This document shows positions 32,544 through 43,372 of a DNA stretch of 64,000 nt, in pieces; the first letter of the stretch is position 1; every line of letters begins with the position of its first letter. The notes under the pieces are model-generated. The model was not told the origin of the DNA. It made no database searches and saw nothing but the letters and a program-made list of their open reading frames with translations. Location of the stretch: contig CP036272.1 in NCBI GenBank assembly GCA_007745635.1, positions 2,696,458 to 2,760,457 on the forward strand, in the 5' to 3' direction. Made by a program: the position numbers and the translations under genes. The DNA comes from Stieleria bergensis (GTDB taxonomy: Bacteria; Planctomycetota; Planctomycetia; Pirellulales; Pirellulaceae).

Positions 32544-33565
32544 GCACATTGGATCAGGAACAAGATGTTGTTGATCTTGCTGAAAAACTGGGGCTCTCTG
32601 GATCGCCTGTCGCAGCAATTATCAATTTTTGTCAGCACCAAATAGACACTTGGGTTCGAGAAGCCGGTGGCGTGAAGTCCATCGGCGAATTAGAGGCGTT
32701 GGTCGCCACTCGGCTGACCCTCGTCTTTGAAGAAATTAACGACGACTCCGATCTTGACGAACTAAAGCAGCGGTATGTGGAGAAAGGCGAAATCGTTTTC
32801 GCCCATATCGTGGAAAACGACCTGACTCCCGATACTTTTGGCACGATGGTTCGGCTCAAAGATGGTTCTCACGTCGCCGTAATCGATTGTCGGGGAGACA
32901 AAGCCGCTCGACGATTCTTCACTCGCTGGCATGAAATTGCACACCTGCTGGTTGAACCGGAATGTGAGCGACAAGTCTTTCGTTCGACCAACGATCCGCT
33001 GGAACGCCTGATGGATCAGATTGCGGGCCACGTCGGATTCTATGAATCGTTGTTCACTCCCATGCTGAATCAGCATTTGGCGGAACGTGGGCTGCTGACG
33101 TTCGAGACCATCGACGCAGTTCGGCAGTCATTCTGCTCCTATGCCAGTTTCCAATCGACACTTTTTGCCTGCCAGAGGCGACTCTGCACTCCGGTTCTGT
33201 ATGTCGAAGCTCGCATGGCCTATTCCGAGAGCGAACGTCGTGGCCTGAATCAGAGGCGACTGTTCGACGAGGACAGACCCGAGAAGAAGCTGCGTGTTCA
33301 ATTGACGGTGCAGAATGATGCGGCAACTCAGATGAAGCTCACCGCACGATGGAACATGCGAGTGCCCGAGTCATCAACCATTTTTACGGCTTTTCACGAG
33401 GAGTCACCGGATGCAACTGGCGAAGAGAACCTGAAAGCATGGACGTTCTCGAAGGGAGGCTACCTGATGGACTGCGACGTGTTCGTACAGGCACGCCGTG
33501 TGGATCAATTTGTCATGGCAACAATTCAGCCGCTTCTCAGGGAAAGCATTTCCAGCCATGAGTGA
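32540..33565 (+). CDS. ImmA/IrrE-family metallopeptidase
   Basis: 341 aa. A zincin motif HEIAH at 131-135 (RWHEIAHLLVEPE), with a distal Glu in ERLMDQIAGHVGFY as candidate third ligand, defines the ImmA/IrrE fold. The remaining C-terminal domain (~200-341) is unassigned and may be a sensor or substrate-recognition part. It is coupled to the XRE repressor upstream, its usual cleavage target, and overlaps the start of the PycTM-like gene by 8 bp. This is a likely trigger module for the defence operon. Confidence 0.82.
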   Translation: MSTLDQEQDVVDLAEKLGLSGSPVAAIINFCQHQIDTWVREAGGVKSIGELEALVATRLTLVFEEINDDSDLDELKQRYVEKGEIVFAHIVENDLTPDTFGTMVRLKDGSHVAVIDCRGDKAARRFFTRWHEIAHLLVEPECERQVFRSTNDPLERLMDQIAGHVGFYESLFTPMLNQHLAERGLLTFETIDAVRQSFCSYASFQSTLFACQRRLCTPVLYVEARMAYSESERRGLNQRRLFDEDRPEKKLRVQLTVQNDAATQMKLTARWNMRVPESSTIFTAFHEESPDATGEENLKAWTFSKGGYLMDCDVFVQARRVDQFVMATIQPLLRESISSHE

Positions 33566-34187
33566 CCTTACCTCAACAAAGAAGCCTGACGATCACGGCG
33601 TTGTTGAACAACAGACAGGCGTCGAGCTTTTGGCGACAAAGGAAACAGAACTCGATCTTGAGGTCGCCAAAGCCAACCTCGATCTAGTGATCAACTGGGT
33701 TAGCCACGCCGACTCCAAAGCCACGTTCTATCTGACAATAGCCGTTGCGATGCTCGGTGCGTCCCTGACGGAAATCCCGGCTCTGGTCCGTGTCTGTCAG
33801 CATTTTGTCTCGACGAGTAGCTGGTGGGTGCCCGCAATACTGATTGCATCGCATCTCGCATTCTACGCTTCATCATTATTCTCCGCCTACAAATCCATAG
33901 AGGTCGTCAAGCCTCGGTTAGCCCCAGACAGCAAGACCCATTCTTGGTATTTCTTCCAGTCAGTGGCGGCATTTGCAGATTTAGACAAGTGGCGGGATTT
34001 CACACACGGTCTCAAAGGCGCAGAGCGACTGCAACATCTCGTCGATCAAATCTGGAACGTTTCACGAGTTGCTGTCGCCAAGTACAAGGCAGCGGGAACT
34101 GCAGACTTTGCGCTGAGAGTGGCTTTTTGCTTCGGCACAGTATCGGTTCTCGTCACGCTCGTTCTTGATGAATTGACGAGGCAATAA
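33558..34187 (+). CDS. Pycsar effector PycTM-like membrane protein (DUF5706-like)
   Basis: 209 aa from the ATG at 33558 (MSDLTSTKKPDDHG), overlapping the ImmA stop. A helical N-terminus with the DUF5706 signature ANLDLVINWVSHADSKATFYL leads into three transmembrane helices (ATFYLTIAVAMLGASLTEI, WWVPAILIASHLAFYASSLF, FALRVAFCFGTVSVLVTLVL), with a cytoplasmic helical segment between helices 2 and 3. PycTM effectors respond to a cyclic pyrimidine nucleotide and disrupt the inner membrane. A cyclase follows at once (34189), giving the standard effector-cyclase pair. Confidence 0.8.
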   Translation: MSDLTSTKKPDDHGVVEQQTGVELLATKETELDLEVAKANLDLVINWVSHADSKATFYLTIAVAMLGASLTEIPALVRVCQHFVSTSSWWVPAILIASHLAFYASSLFSAYKSIEVVKPRLAPDSKTHSWYFFQSVAAFADLDKWRDFTHGLKGAERLQHLVDQIWNVSRVAVAKYKAAGTADFALRVAFCFGTVSVLVTLVLDELTRQ

Positions 34188-34188
34188 C

Positions 34189-34920
34189 ATGCAAAGCTCC
34201 TACAAGCCGTACAGCCATCTCGACAGCGTCACGAGGATTGATGAAATCCTCGACGCACCGGCAGGCAACTATGAAGAACGAGATTCCATTCCGTCCCGTG
34301 ACAGCCTGACCTTCACCAACGGATTCTATGTGAACTGCACCTGTATTTTCATGGATATAAAAGGCTCGTCAGAGTTGCCTGCCAAGCACCAGCGACCGAG
34401 GTTGGCGAAAATCTACCGCTCATTCATTAGTGAGGCCGTAGCTGTATTGAATGGATCGTCGCTTTGCGCAGAGGTGAATATCCATGGCGATGCTGTATGG
34501 GCGGTCTACGAAGGAAAAGCAAAGTCAAATCTCGACTCCGCTTTCAGTAAGTGTGCAGAATTGTCGAGCCTCGTAAAGATTCTCAACTGCCGCTTGCAAA
34601 AGCGAAGCATCGAAGGCATCTCCGTTGGCATCGGAGCGGATTGGGGACGTGCCTTGATGATTAAGGCAGGCTACAAGGGAAGCGGAGTAAATGAAGTGGT
34701 GTGGATGGGCGACGTTGTCAACGGCGGAGCGAACATGTGCAAAAAAGCAAAGGAGGTTTCTTGGCAAACTGCATACCTCTGCGTCTCAGATGTCTTTTAC
34801 CAGAATCTCAATGAACACAATCAGTCATTGCTGACAACGAACGGGTGGGGCTATCGGGGCGGGAACGTTATCAATACGGGAATGGAAGAGTGGTGGAAGA
34901 ACAATTGTGCAACCTCATAA
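34189..34920 (+). CDS. Class III nucleotidyl cyclase (Pycsar PycC-like)
   Basis: 243 aa, starting 1 base after the PycTM stop. A single cyclase domain carries Asp56 in IFMDIKGSSELP and Asp101 in VNIHGDAVWAVYE, the two metal-binding Asp, plus ISVGIGADWGRALMI and VVWMGDVVNGGANMC for base and ribose contacts. The N-terminal ~45 residues are a short leader. It should synthesise a 3',5'-cyclic nucleotide on phage infection to activate the adjacent PycTM-like protein. Its domain is not closely similar by eye to the tandem cyclase of the divergent operon. Confidence 0.82.
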   Translation: MQSSYKPYSHLDSVTRIDEILDAPAGNYEERDSIPSRDSLTFTNGFYVNCTCIFMDIKGSSELPAKHQRPRLAKIYRSFISEAVAVLNGSSLCAEVNIHGDAVWAVYEGKAKSNLDSAFSKCAELSSLVKILNCRLQKRSIEGISVGIGADWGRALMIKAGYKGSGVNEVVWMGDVVNGGANMCKKAKEVSWQTAYLCVSDVFYQNLNEHNQSLLTTNGWGYRGGNVINTGMEEWWKNNCATS

Positions 34921-34946
34921 CCCAATGGTTTGCACCAATCTGAGCG

Positions 34947-37616
34947 ATGGCAAATGAAACAAACGACGGCGACACAGGTTTATCTAGGGCGAAAGCGATC
35001 ATGACGGACATCGAAGCCACTACTCAGAAGACTGCCAATGGGAAAGCATCATCCCAGCGCACCAAGAAGCCAGAAAAGCTGACGCTGGCGAAGTTGGAGC
35101 GGCGGCTGTTTGAGGCTTGCGATATTCTTCGTGGGAACATGGATGCTTCGGAGTTTAAGGAATACATCTTTGGGATGTTGTTCCTGAAGCGGCTGAGTGA
35201 CCAGTTTGATCATGACCGAGAGAAGCTGCGGCAGAAGTACACGAAGGACAAGCTGCGTGAGGATCTGATCACGAAGCAGCTTGAGAACCCGGACAAGTAC
35301 GACTTCTACGTTCCTGATAAAGCTCACTGGAGCAAGATCAAGCACCTGAAGCAGTCCGTTGGTTCGGGGCTGAACAAGGCTTTGGCGGCTATCGAGGATG
35401 CCAACCCGGATACGCTGCAAGATGTGTTGAAGGCGATTAACTTCAACCGCAAAGTCGGCCAGCGGACGATGGACGACAGCATTCTGATCGAGTTCATCCA
35501 GCACTTCGATGAGATCCCGCTGTCCAACGACGACTTCGAGTTTCCCGATTTGCTAGGAGCGGCTTACGAGTACCTGATCAAATACTTTGCCGACAGTGCC
35601 GGGAAGAAGGGTGGCGAATTCTACACGCCTGCCGAAGTCGTCCGCATGATGGTGCATGTGCTGGAACCGCAGGAAGGCATGAGCGTCTGCGATCCTTGTG
35701 CCGGTTCGGGCGGTATGTTGATCCAGTCACGGCATTATGTCGAAGAGATCGGCGGCAATCCCCGAGACCTCTCGTTGGCCGGTCAGGAATTGAATGGCGG
35801 GACTTGGGCTGTCTGCAAGATGAACATGATCCTGCACGGCATTCGCAGTGCCGACATCCGGCAGGGTTGCACGCTGAAGAACCCTCAACATCGAGACAAA
35901 GCGACGGGTGAGATTCGTCGGTTTGATCGAGTGATCGCCAATCCGCCTTTTGCTCAAAACGCTCCCAAGAAGGCCGATGTTGAATTCCCCGAACGGTATC
36001 ACACGTTCACGAAAGGCAAGAAGGCCGATCTGATGTTCGTGCAGCACATGGCTTCATCGCTGAAGAGCGATGGCAAGATGGCTGTGGTCATGCCGCACGG
36101 TGTTTTGTTTCGCAGCGGGGAAGAGAAAGACTGCCGCAAGCGGTTCATCAAGGAAGGCATCTTGGAAGCCGTCATCGGTTTGCCTGCCGGACTGTTCTAT
36201 GGAACGGGCATCCCGGCCTGCGTGCTGGTCATCAACAAAGATGGAGCGAGCAAGCGGAAGAGCGTGCTGTTCATCAATGCCGATCTGGAATTCAAAGAGA
36301 GCAAGAACCAGAACTCGTTGCGGCCCGAAGACATCGAGAAGATTACTCACGTCTACCACAAGCATCTGGACGTGACGAAGTATTCTCGCAACGTGCCGAT
36401 CAAGGAACTTGAGGACGAAGATTTCAACCTCAACATTCGTCGCTACGTCGATAACAGTCCGTCACCTGAACCGCATGACGTGCGAGCACACCTGCATGGC
36501 GGTGTGCCGTTGTCCGAGGTCGATGCACTTGGCCCGTACTTTGACAACTACGCTGGGCTGCGAGAACTACTGTTTCAGCCACGAGACGAAAACTACCTCG
36601 ACTTTGCCGAGGCGATCCAAGGCAAGGACGACATCAAGCCGTTGATCGAATCGGCAGATGGCGTTCAGCAGAAGCACAAACAGTTTCATCAGGCACTCGA
36701 TAAGTGGTGGAAGAAACACGTTAGCGAGATCGAGGCACTGCCCGACAACAAGAACGTGTTTGATCTTCGGCGACAGTTTCTTGGCAGTCTGGGCAAGGCG
36801 TTGGTGCCGCAAGGGATTCTCGATCTGCATCAGGTTCATGGTGCTTTGGCCGCTTACATGAACTCTCTGGCGGCAGACTTCAAATCGGTGGCGGCCAGCG
36901 GTTGGGGGCCTGAACTGATTCCTGAAGAAGACATCCTGCAATCACAGTTTCCTGAAGTGTTGGAAAAGATCGAGCAGGATCACGCTCGCATTGCTGAACT
37001 CGAAGCGTTGTTTGCGGCTGCCGATGCGAGTGAAGAGGGTGACGAACCGGAAGAGTCAGAGGACGGTGTTCTGCCAAAGGAATTGGTCAAATCACTGAAG
37101 GCAGACAAGAAGGAGCTAACCGCCATAGTCAAGCAGATCAAGAAGCAGGTGAAGTCCATGCGTCAGGACGCTAAGCGGATGGAGGCAGCCAATTATTCCA
37201 AAGCCGAGATCAACGAAAAACTTGCCGAAGCCAGTGACGACGAAGCGGAAGGAATCGACGTTCAGGAGCAGATTGAGAAGATTGACGAACAACTGGCACG
37301 ACACTCTGCGTTGGAAACCGAACTAAAGACGCTGAAGGGCGGCATCAAGGAAGTCGGAAAACAGCGTGACGAACTGGTTACTGCCGCCCGTTCCAAAATC
37401 AGTGTGGATGAAGCAAAGCAGTTGATCTTGGAACGGTTCCAGCGAGTTTTGAGTGAACGGTTCGATGGGTATCTGCGTCAGTATCAGCGTGTTTTGACAT
37501 CTGAAATTGAGAACCTGTGCGAGAAGTACGCTGTAACAACTGCGGCGATTCTGGCAGAACGAGATCAGGAAGCCGCCCAACTCAATCAGTTCTTGAAGGA
37601 GTTGGGATATGAGTAA
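34947..37616 (+). CDS. hsdM: Type I restriction-modification DNA methyltransferase, HsdM, with long C-terminal extension
   Basis: 889 aa against a usual ~500. The HsdM_N helical domain (LEGACD-type segment [21 protein letters not shown]) is followed by the N6-adenine methyltransferase fold: AdoMet motif [10 protein letters not shown] (~248-256) and catalytic NPPF (~332-335). Beyond ~500 an extra ~390-residue part contains a Glu/Lys-rich coiled coil ([20 protein letters not shown] and further heptads). The stop overlaps hsdS by 8 bp. It methylates host DNA within the M2S complex. The extension may dock the accessory nucleases encoded downstream; that is inferred. Confidence 0.92.
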   Translation: MANETNDGDTGLSRAKAIMTDIEATTQKTANGKASSQRTKKPEKLTLAKLERRLFEACDILRGNMDASEFKEYIFGMLFLKRLSDQFDHDREKLRQKYTKDKLREDLITKQLENPDKYDFYVPDKAHWSKIKHLKQSVGSGLNKALAAIEDANPDTLQDVLKAINFNRKVGQRTMDDSILIEFIQHFDEIPLSNDDFEFPDLLGAAYEYLIKYFADSAGKKGGEFYTPAEVVRMMVHVLEPQEGMSVCDPCAGSGGMLIQSRHYVEEIGGNPRDLSLAGQELNGGTWAVCKMNMILHGIRSADIRQGCTLKNPQHRDKATGEIRRFDRVIANPPFAQNAPKKADVEFPERYHTFTKGKKADLMFVQHMASSLKSDGKMAVVMPHGVLFRSGEEKDCRKRFIKEGILEAVIGLPAGLFYGTGIPACVLVINKDGASKRKSVLFINADLEFKESKNQNSLRPEDIEKITHVYHKHLDVTKYSRNVPIKELEDEDFNLNIRRYVDNSPSPEPHDVRAHLHGGVPLSEVDALGPYFDNYAGLRELLFQPRDENYLDFAEAIQGKDDIKPLIESADGVQQKHKQFHQALDKWWKKHVSEIEALPDNKNVFDLRRQFLGSLGKALVPQGILDLHQVHGALAAYMNSLAADFKSVAASGWGPELIPEEDILQSQFPEVLEKIEQDHARIAELEALFAAADASEEGDEPEESEDGVLPKELVKSLKADKKELTAIVKQIKKQVKSMRQDAKRMEAANYSKAEINEKLAEASDDEAEGIDVQEQIEKIDEQLARHSALETELKTLKGGIKEVGKQRDELVTAARSKISVDEAKQLILERFQRVLSERFDGYLRQYQRVLTSEIENLCEKYAVTTAAILAERDQEAAQLNQFLKELGYE

Positions 37617-38973
37617 TCGACTTAGCGGTTACGACATCGAAATTCCTCCAGAATGGACTCTTGAGCGGGTGAGGGATTTGACATCAAGAGTCGGGAGTGG
37701 AATCACGCCTCGTGGTGGAAGTGACGTTTACCAAACCGAGGGTGTGCTTTTTATTCGCAGCCAGAATGTTCGATTTGAGGGTCTCGATCTTTCGGACGTG
37801 GCATTCATCGACCAAAAGACTCATCGGTCGATGGCCGGAAGCAAGGCGTTGCCATTTGATGTCCTGCTCAACATTACGGGGGCATCTATTGGCAGGTGTT
37901 GCGTCCTTCCAGATGGGTTGGGCGAAGCAAATGTAAATCAACATGTCTGCACCGTTCGGCTAGAAGAAGCAACGCCACAAGACGCCGAGTTCCTTTCCTC
38001 AACTTTGGCATCTCCCATTGGCCAGAACCAGATTTTTCGACTCAACGCTGGCGGGAACCGAGAAGGCTTGAACTACGAACAGCTTCGTGCCATTGAGGTT
38101 CCTTGGCCACGTCCGAATGAGAGAAAGAAGATCGCTCGGATTCTGACGACGCTGGACAACTTGATTGAGAAGACCGGAGCGTTGATTGCCAAGTATCAGG
38201 CGATCAAACAGGGGATGATGCACGACCTGTTCAGCCGAGGCGTTGACTCCAGCGGCCAACTTCGCCCCACCCAGGAACAAGCCCCCGACTTGTACAAGCA
38301 ATCCGAGCTCGGATGGATTCCGAAGGAGTGGGATGAAGGTTGGCTTGCGGATGAGATCGGTCCCATAACAAGTGGTTGGAGTCCGCTTTGCGATTCTGTT
38401 CCAGCGACAAAGGATCAATGGGCAATTCAGAAGACCACGGTTTGCGTTTGGAGTGGTTACGACGAAACAGAAAACAAACGTCTGCCAGGTCACTTTCAAC
38501 CCAGACCGCACTTAGAGGTTCAGAAAGACGACATACTGGTTACTCGCAAAGGACCGTTTGATCGAGTGGGCGTGGTAGTGCATGTCCACGAAACAAGACC
38601 GAAGCTCATGTTTCCAGATACAGTGTTCCGCCTTCGACTCAAGAACGAAAAAGATGTCCTTCCAGCATTCGTGCCCTTCGCACTGGGTTCGGACGCTGTT
38701 CAGTCTGACTGGTACGGTCGCAAGATTGGATTGGCTGATGCACAGGTCAACATCAATCACGGCATCCTCAAAACGACTTACTTTCCAAAACCAAAGCCGG
38801 ATGAGCAGCAGATGATCGTTACCCGGCTCTCGCAAATACAGGGTCTAATTCGAGCCGAAGAAAAGCAACTCAATAAACTGAGTTCGGTAAAATCCGGCCT
38901 CGTGCAAGACCTGCTCACCGGCAAAGTCCATGTGAAAGTAGGCGAAGCCGAGGAGGTCGCTGCCCATGCCTGA
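37609..38973 (+). CDS. hsdS: Type I restriction specificity subunit HsdS
   Basis: 454 aa with two target-recognition domains. TRD1 starts [20 protein letters not shown] and includes [14 protein letters not shown]2 starts [17 protein letters not shown] and includes [17 protein letters not shown]. Conserved helical spacers ([20 protein letters not shown] and [20 protein letters not shown]) follow each. It sets the bipartite recognition sequence, which cannot be deduced here. It overlaps hsdM and the GIY-YIG gene by 8 bp each, so the operon is tightly coupled. Confidence 0.9.
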   Translation: MSNRLSGYDIEIPPEWTLERVRDLTSRVGSGITPRGGSDVYQTEGVLFIRSQNVRFEGLDLSDVAFIDQKTHRSMAGSKALPFDVLLNITGASIGRCCVLPDGLGEANVNQHVCTVRLEEATPQDAEFLSSTLASPIGQNQIFRLNAGGNREGLNYEQLRAIEVPWPRPNERKKIARILTTLDNLIEKTGALIAKYQAIKQGMMHDLFSRGVDSSGQLRPTQEQAPDLYKQSELGWIPKEWDEGWLADEIGPITSGWSPLCDSVPATKDQWAIQKTTVCVWSGYDETENKRLPGHFQPRPHLEVQKDDILVTRKGPFDRVGVVVHVHETRPKLMFPDTVFRLRLKNEKDVLPAFVPFALGSDAVQSDWYGRKIGLADAQVNINHGILKTTYFPKPKPDEQQMIVTRLSQIQGLIRAEEKQLNKLSSVKSGLVQDLLTGKVHVKVGEAEEVAAHA

Positions 38974-39847
38974 CTTCCAACAACGACCGTTCTCCATCCG
39001 CATCTTCGTGCCAGACGGCGATCCCGATGGTCTACGAATGGTCGAGAAATCGAACTGGACTGGCATCGGTGTCGTCTTCAAACGAACCGGCTACAAGCAG
39101 GTGGTCGGTCGGCCCGAGTTTGATCGCACGGGCATCTATGTGCTGGTCGGGTTCAGCGAAGACAGTGCGCTGCCCACGCTCTACATCGGTGAAGGCGATC
39201 CGGTCAAAGAGCGACTCAACCAACACTACAGCAAGAAAGATTTCTGGGACTGGGCGGTCTTCTTTGTCACCAAAGACACCAGCTTGAACAAAGCCCACGT
39301 CAAACATCTCGAATCCCGACTGCTGGAACTCGCCAAAACCGCCAAACAGTGCAAGCTCGACAACACCGGCTCCTCCTTGCCACCCACGTTGTCGGAAGCC
39401 GAACGTGCCGACATGGAGAGTTTTTTGCTGGATATCCTCAGCATCTTCCCGCTGCTGGGGCTCGGTGTCTTTGAGAAGACCGAAACAAAAAAGAAGCCCA
39501 AGAACTTGCTGTACATCGAAGCGAAGGGAATCAAAGCGACTGGCTATGAAGATGCAAAAGGTTTCGTCGTTATGTCCGGTTCCGAAATGGTGCTGCATGA
39601 GACCAACTCGATTCACAATTATCTGTCGGTGATGCGAAAGGATCTGATTGAGAAGTGCGTCGTTGAGTTGAGGTCAGATCGATACGTTTTCATTGAAGGC
39701 TATGCCTTCAGTTCGCCATCATCAGCAGCGGGGGTGATTAAAGGCGGTTCGGCAAATGGACGGGATGATTGGAAAGACAAGGATGGTGTGAGTTTGAAAA
39801 CATTGCAGTCGGCTGCATCGACGAACGAGGACGAATGCGATGGCTGA
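38966..39847 (+). CDS. GIY-YIG nuclease-like protein with C-terminal DUF4357
   Basis: 293 aa. A GIY-YIG-type core at ~50-120 has [31 protein letters not shown] (with Arg and His) and a later Glu in [13 protein letters not shown]. The C-terminal ~90 residues ([21 protein letters not shown]) fit DUF4357, which accompanies such nucleases and other restriction systems. It overlaps hsdS and the AlbA-type gene by 8 bp each. It could add a second DNA-cutting activity to the type I system. Catalytic competence is not proven. Confidence 0.8.
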   Translation: MPDFQQRPFSIRIFVPDGDPDGLRMVEKSNWTGIGVVFKRTGYKQVVGRPEFDRTGIYVLVGFSEDSALPTLYIGEGDPVKERLNQHYSKKDFWDWAVFFVTKDTSLNKAHVKHLESRLLELAKTAKQCKLDNTGSSLPPTLSEAERADMESFLLDILSIFPLLGLGVFEKTETKKKPKNLLYIEAKGIKATGYEDAKGFVVMSGSEMVLHETNSIHNYLSVMRKDLIEKCVVELRSDRYVFIEGYAFSSPSSAAGVIKGGSANGRDDWKDKDGVSLKTLQSAASTNEDECDG

Positions 39848-41351
39848 ATTGCCAATCAACATCGAAGACTTGCTGCGACAGCGAACGGTCGAAGGTGAGC
39901 GAATCGAGTACAAGACTGGGTGGAATCCGGCTCCGATCATGCGGACGCTGTGTGCCTTCGCCAACGATTTCGAGAACCTCGGTGGCGGCTATGTTGTCAT
40001 TGGTCAGGACTGCGATGAATCAGGCCGTCCGGTTTTTCCTCCTGCTGGTGTGCCGGAGGATTCGCTGGATCGTATTCAACAGGAGTTACTGCGCTACTGT
40101 AACCAAATCCAACCACCCTATTTCCCGATCCTGAGCATCCAAACGGTCGAGAATCGGAATCTAATCGTGCTGTGGGCACCCGGTGGTCAGAATCGTCCTT
40201 ATTCGGTGCCACGAGATGTGACGGCAAGCCACAAGGAAAAGCACTACTACATCCGCCGGTATTCGAGCACGGTGCAGGTGGTCGAGAACAGCGAAGATCA
40301 AAGAGAACTATTGAGTCTGACGGCTACCGTTCCCTTCGATGATCGGCAATGCCAACGGGCGACGATTGACGATCTGAAGATTTCGTTGATCCGTTCGTAT
40401 TTGAATGAAGTTGGAAGCGATCTATTGAGCGAAGTGGATGAATTGTCGCTGGTGAACATCTGCCGACAGATGCAGATCGTTGATGGCGGCGACGAAGTGG
40501 TTCGGCCTCGGAATATCGGGGTGCTGTTTTTTAGCAATGACCCTGCAAAGTTCCTGCCCGGTGCTCAGATTGATGTCGTGATCTTTCCCGATGGGGCTGG
40601 CGGCGATGAATTGATCGAGAAGACGTTTGAAGGTCCGATTGATCAACAGATTCGTTCGGCGCTGCGATATGTGCAAAATGAGGTGGTTGTGGAAAAGGTC
40701 ATCAAGCTGCCGGATCGACCTGAAGCGAAGCGGTTTTTCAATTATCCTCTGGCTGCGATTGAGGAGGCTTTGGTCAACGCCATGTACCATCGTGGCTATG
40801 ACACACCGGAACCGGTGGAAGTGCGAGTGAATCCTGATCGCATCGAGATCGTCAGCTACCCCGGCCCCGATCCGTCGATTCGGCCCGAGCATTTACGGGA
40901 CGGCTTGGTGGTCGCACGGCGTTATCGAAATCGGCGGATTGGCGAGTTCTTTAAGGAGCTTGAACTCACCGAAGGGCGTGGAACGGGCATCCCGAAGATC
41001 AAGCGAGTGATGGTGTCCAATGGGTCGCCGGAGCCAAGTTTCAGCACCGACGATATCCGCAGCCATTTCTTGGTGGTGTTACCGATGCACCGAGAGTTCT
41101 CGATTGATTCTTCGTCTGATGAACTTTTGTCGCTATCGGCAATGGAATCGAACATTCTGGAAATTCTGGAATCGGGCGAGCTTGGCCGAAGTGAATTGGC
41201 GGATCGGCTGGGAGTGAGTAGCCGGGCGGGGTCAATGAAAAGAGCGATTGATCGGCTCATCGACGTGAAGCTCATCGAATTCACGCTCCCAGAAACGCCT
41301 CGAAGTCCGAATCAGCGGTTGCGTCTACCAGCCAGAAAGAGTGACTCATGA
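39840..41351 (+). CDS. AlbA_2 (Schlafen-type) / HATPase_c_4 protein with winged helix
   Basis: 503 aa. The AlbA_2 domain (~10-130) starts [20 protein letters not shown] and includes [23 protein letters not shown]-type HATPase_c_4 domain (~290-400) carries the N-box [14 protein letters not shown] and a Gly-rich [11 protein letters not shown]. The C-terminus (~430-495) is a winged HTH ([19 protein letters not shown]). Such proteins are often annotated as ATP-binding transcriptional regulators and recur in type I RM operons. It could regulate the operon or act as an accessory effector; the sequence does not decide. Confidence 0.82.
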   Translation: MAELPINIEDLLRQRTVEGERIEYKTGWNPAPIMRTLCAFANDFENLGGGYVVIGQDCDESGRPVFPPAGVPEDSLDRIQQELLRYCNQIQPPYFPILSIQTVENRNLIVLWAPGGQNRPYSVPRDVTASHKEKHYYIRRYSSTVQVVENSEDQRELLSLTATVPFDDRQCQRATIDDLKISLIRSYLNEVGSDLLSEVDELSLVNICRQMQIVDGGDEVVRPRNIGVLFFSNDPAKFLPGAQIDVVIFPDGAGGDELIEKTFEGPIDQQIRSALRYVQNEVVVEKVIKLPDRPEAKRFFNYPLAAIEEALVNAMYHRGYDTPEPVEVRVNPDRIEIVSYPGPDPSIRPEHLRDGLVVARRYRNRRIGEFFKELELTEGRGTGIPKIKRVMVSNGSPEPSFSTDDIRSHFLVVLPMHREFSIDSSSDELLSLSAMESNILEILESGELGRSELADRLGVSSRAGSMKRAIDRLIDVKLIEFTLPETPRSPNQRLRLPARKSDS

Positions 41352-41360
41352 CGTGTGATT

Positions 41361-41390
41361 GGCCCATGCTGGCCCATGCTGGCCCATGTT
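41361..41390. repeat. 10-bp tandem repeat (GGCCCATGCT x3)
   Basis: Three head-to-tail copies of GGCCCATGCT (the third ends TT), then CGGCCCA. It lies in the ~180-bp gap between the AlbA-type gene and the DUF262 gene, the only sizeable gap in the restriction operon. It may be slippage-derived, or a phase-variable or regulatory spacer. A 60-aa frame across it is not convincing as a gene. Confidence 0.6.
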
Positions 41391-41534
41391 CGGCCCAAGG
41401 TAAGAAACGATTGAAAACACGACGATTGAGCCTAATGGCAGGCAAAAGCTGGTGCAAACGAACAGAAGATCGAATCGAAACGGCTGAGGCCAAACCGAAA
41501 CAAAATCAGGATCAAGTCGGAAAAGAATAGACAA

Positions 41535-43370
41535 ATGGCAAGAATCGAAAATCACAAATACAGCATCGAAGAAGCATTCCGTGAGTGCTTTTACGTCGTC
41601 CCCGATTACCAACGTGAATATGTCTGGTCCGACAAGGAAGTTCAGCAACTTCTCGATGACATCAACGATCAGGTCGATGTTAGCTCCGACATGGAATACT
41701 TCGTCGGCATGATTCTCGTGTCACCGGGCGCTCGCAAGAATCAATTCGAGGTCATCGATGGTCAACAGCGGCTCACGACATTTTTCCTGCTGTTGTGTGC
41801 GATGCGGCATCGATTCAAGAGCAGTCCGCAGCACTACCAGCTTGTCAACGAACTGATCTCAACCAGTTACGCCACCAAGACAGGTGACATCGAAACGAGT
41901 TTGAAGCTGGACCCACGTTACGAGAACGCCAGCGAGTTGATGAAGTGCCTTGTGGAGCAAGATGATGTGCCGCAAAAGGTCAGTGCGGCAGTTCAGAGTA
42001 GCGGGATTCCACGGTTTGGTTCGCTAGACAACTTGCTGAACGCATACGGGACGATCTATCGGTATCTGGAAGACAACTACGAGGATGAAAAGGAACTCAA
42101 GAAGCTGTGGGGATTCCTTGCCAATAATGTTGTCTTCATCCAAATCTCAACCGATGTCAGTAGCGCACTGAAAATCTTCGAGACGATCAACGAGCGTGGC
42201 GTTGGTCTGAACCCAATGGACTTGCTGAAGAACTTGCTGTTCACAAATGTAAAGCTGGGCGAGTTCACAAAGCTGAAGAATGAGTGGAAGAAGATCACGG
42301 GACCGCTGGAAAAAGGCAAGGAAAAGCCGCTTCGATTCCTGCGTTACTTCCTGATGGCCAATTACAAGATCACGAACAAGGACTCGATTGTTCGTGAAGA
42401 CCAGATTTATGATTGGTTCGTTGACAAAGAGAACGCCAAGCTGTGCGGCTACACGCAAGAGCCGTTTGTGTTTGTCAGAAAGATCATTCGCAATGTTGAG
42501 CAGTATCTCGACTTTGCCGAAGGTCGTGGGAACGACGGCAAAAGTAACACTCCAATGGAGAACCTGAAGAAGCTGTGCGGTGGTGCATTTAGTTTGCACT
42601 ATGTGCTGCTGCTTGCTGTCTCGAACCTACCGAAACCTCTGTTTGATCATTTCGTTCAGCAGCTAGAGAGCTTTCTGTTCTATTACATCTTCACAAAGAC
42701 ACCGACGAAGGAGTTGGAACGCAGCTTTTCCCAATGGGCCGACGAACTTCGGGCCGTCGCTGAATTGACGGATGAAAAAGAACAAAGGCAAAAGCTGAAC
42801 GAGTTTATTGAAAACCGTTTCCAAGCCAGCATGACCTCGAAGGGAAAGGAGCTTCACGATGCTCTCAAACGGTACACCATTCGTTCGATGCAGCAGTACC
42901 GAACTCGTTACTTGCTCGCCAAACTCACGCAGCATGTGGACATGGCTTACAAGGGTGTGAAGACGCCGGGCAGTCTTCACGAGTACACGGTTTTGGAAAT
43001 GGAACATATCCTGCCGAACAATCCAGAGGCGGATCTTCGGCTATCGTTCACCTCTCAGAATCCGAATTGCGACTACGACGAGTACAAGGTTCGCCTTGGG
43101 AACTTCACGCTGCTTGAAAAGCCCATCAACATTGTGGCCAGTAATGGGTTTTTCGATGACAAGAAGGCTGAATACAGGAAGTGCAAACATTACCTGACCA
43201 GCAGCATCGTTGAGCTTACTGAGGTCGGGAAGAACTCCAGCATCACACGGATTAACGAGAAACTAAAGCCGTTCGCTGATTGGACGGCGGCAAGTATCGA
43301 TGAGCGACAGGAGATGCTTGCCGAGTTGGTGAAGGATGTGTGGAAAACATCGTTGATTGAGGTTTCTTAA
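41535..43370 (+). CDS. DUF262-DUF1524 protein (GmrSD-like nuclease)
   Basis: 611 aa. The N-terminal DUF262 has the ParB-like/NTPase motif IDGQQRLTTF (DGQQR at ~75-79) after VPDYQREYVW. The C-terminal DUF1524 has an HNH-type nuclease with EMEHILPNNPEADLR and LGNFTLLEKPINIVASN (His, Asn and downstream Asn/Lys). In GmrSD this pair recognises and cuts modified phage DNA. Sitting 2 bp upstream of hsdR, between the M/S genes and R, it extends the type I operon with a modification-dependent activity. Substrate is inferred. Confidence 0.85.
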   Translation: MARIENHKYSIEEAFRECFYVVPDYQREYVWSDKEVQQLLDDINDQVDVSSDMEYFVGMILVSPGARKNQFEVIDGQQRLTTFFLLLCAMRHRFKSSPQHYQLVNELISTSYATKTGDIETSLKLDPRYENASELMKCLVEQDDVPQKVSAAVQSSGIPRFGSLDNLLNAYGTIYRYLEDNYEDEKELKKLWGFLANNVVFIQISTDVSSALKIFETINERGVGLNPMDLLKNLLFTNVKLGEFTKLKNEWKKITGPLEKGKEKPLRFLRYFLMANYKITNKDSIVREDQIYDWFVDKENAKLCGYTQEPFVFVRKIIRNVEQYLDFAEGRGNDGKSNTPMENLKKLCGGAFSLHYVLLLAVSNLPKPLFDHFVQQLESFLFYYIFTKTPTKELERSFSQWADELRAVAELTDEKEQRQKLNEFIENRFQASMTSKGKELHDALKRYTIRSMQQYRTRYLLAKLTQHVDMAYKGVKTPGSLHEYTVLEMEHILPNNPEADLRLSFTSQNPNCDYDEYKVRLGNFTLLEKPINIVASNGFFDDKKAEYRKCKHYLTSSIVELTEVGKNSSITRINEKLKPFADWTAASIDERQEMLAELVKDVWKTSLIEVS

Positions 43371-43372
43371 GC

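Noticed and set aside
41348-41530. 60-codon frame overlapping the AlbA-type stop
   Set aside because: It crosses the 10-bp tandem repeat and has an erratic, basic composition without a domain; more likely spacer sequence.
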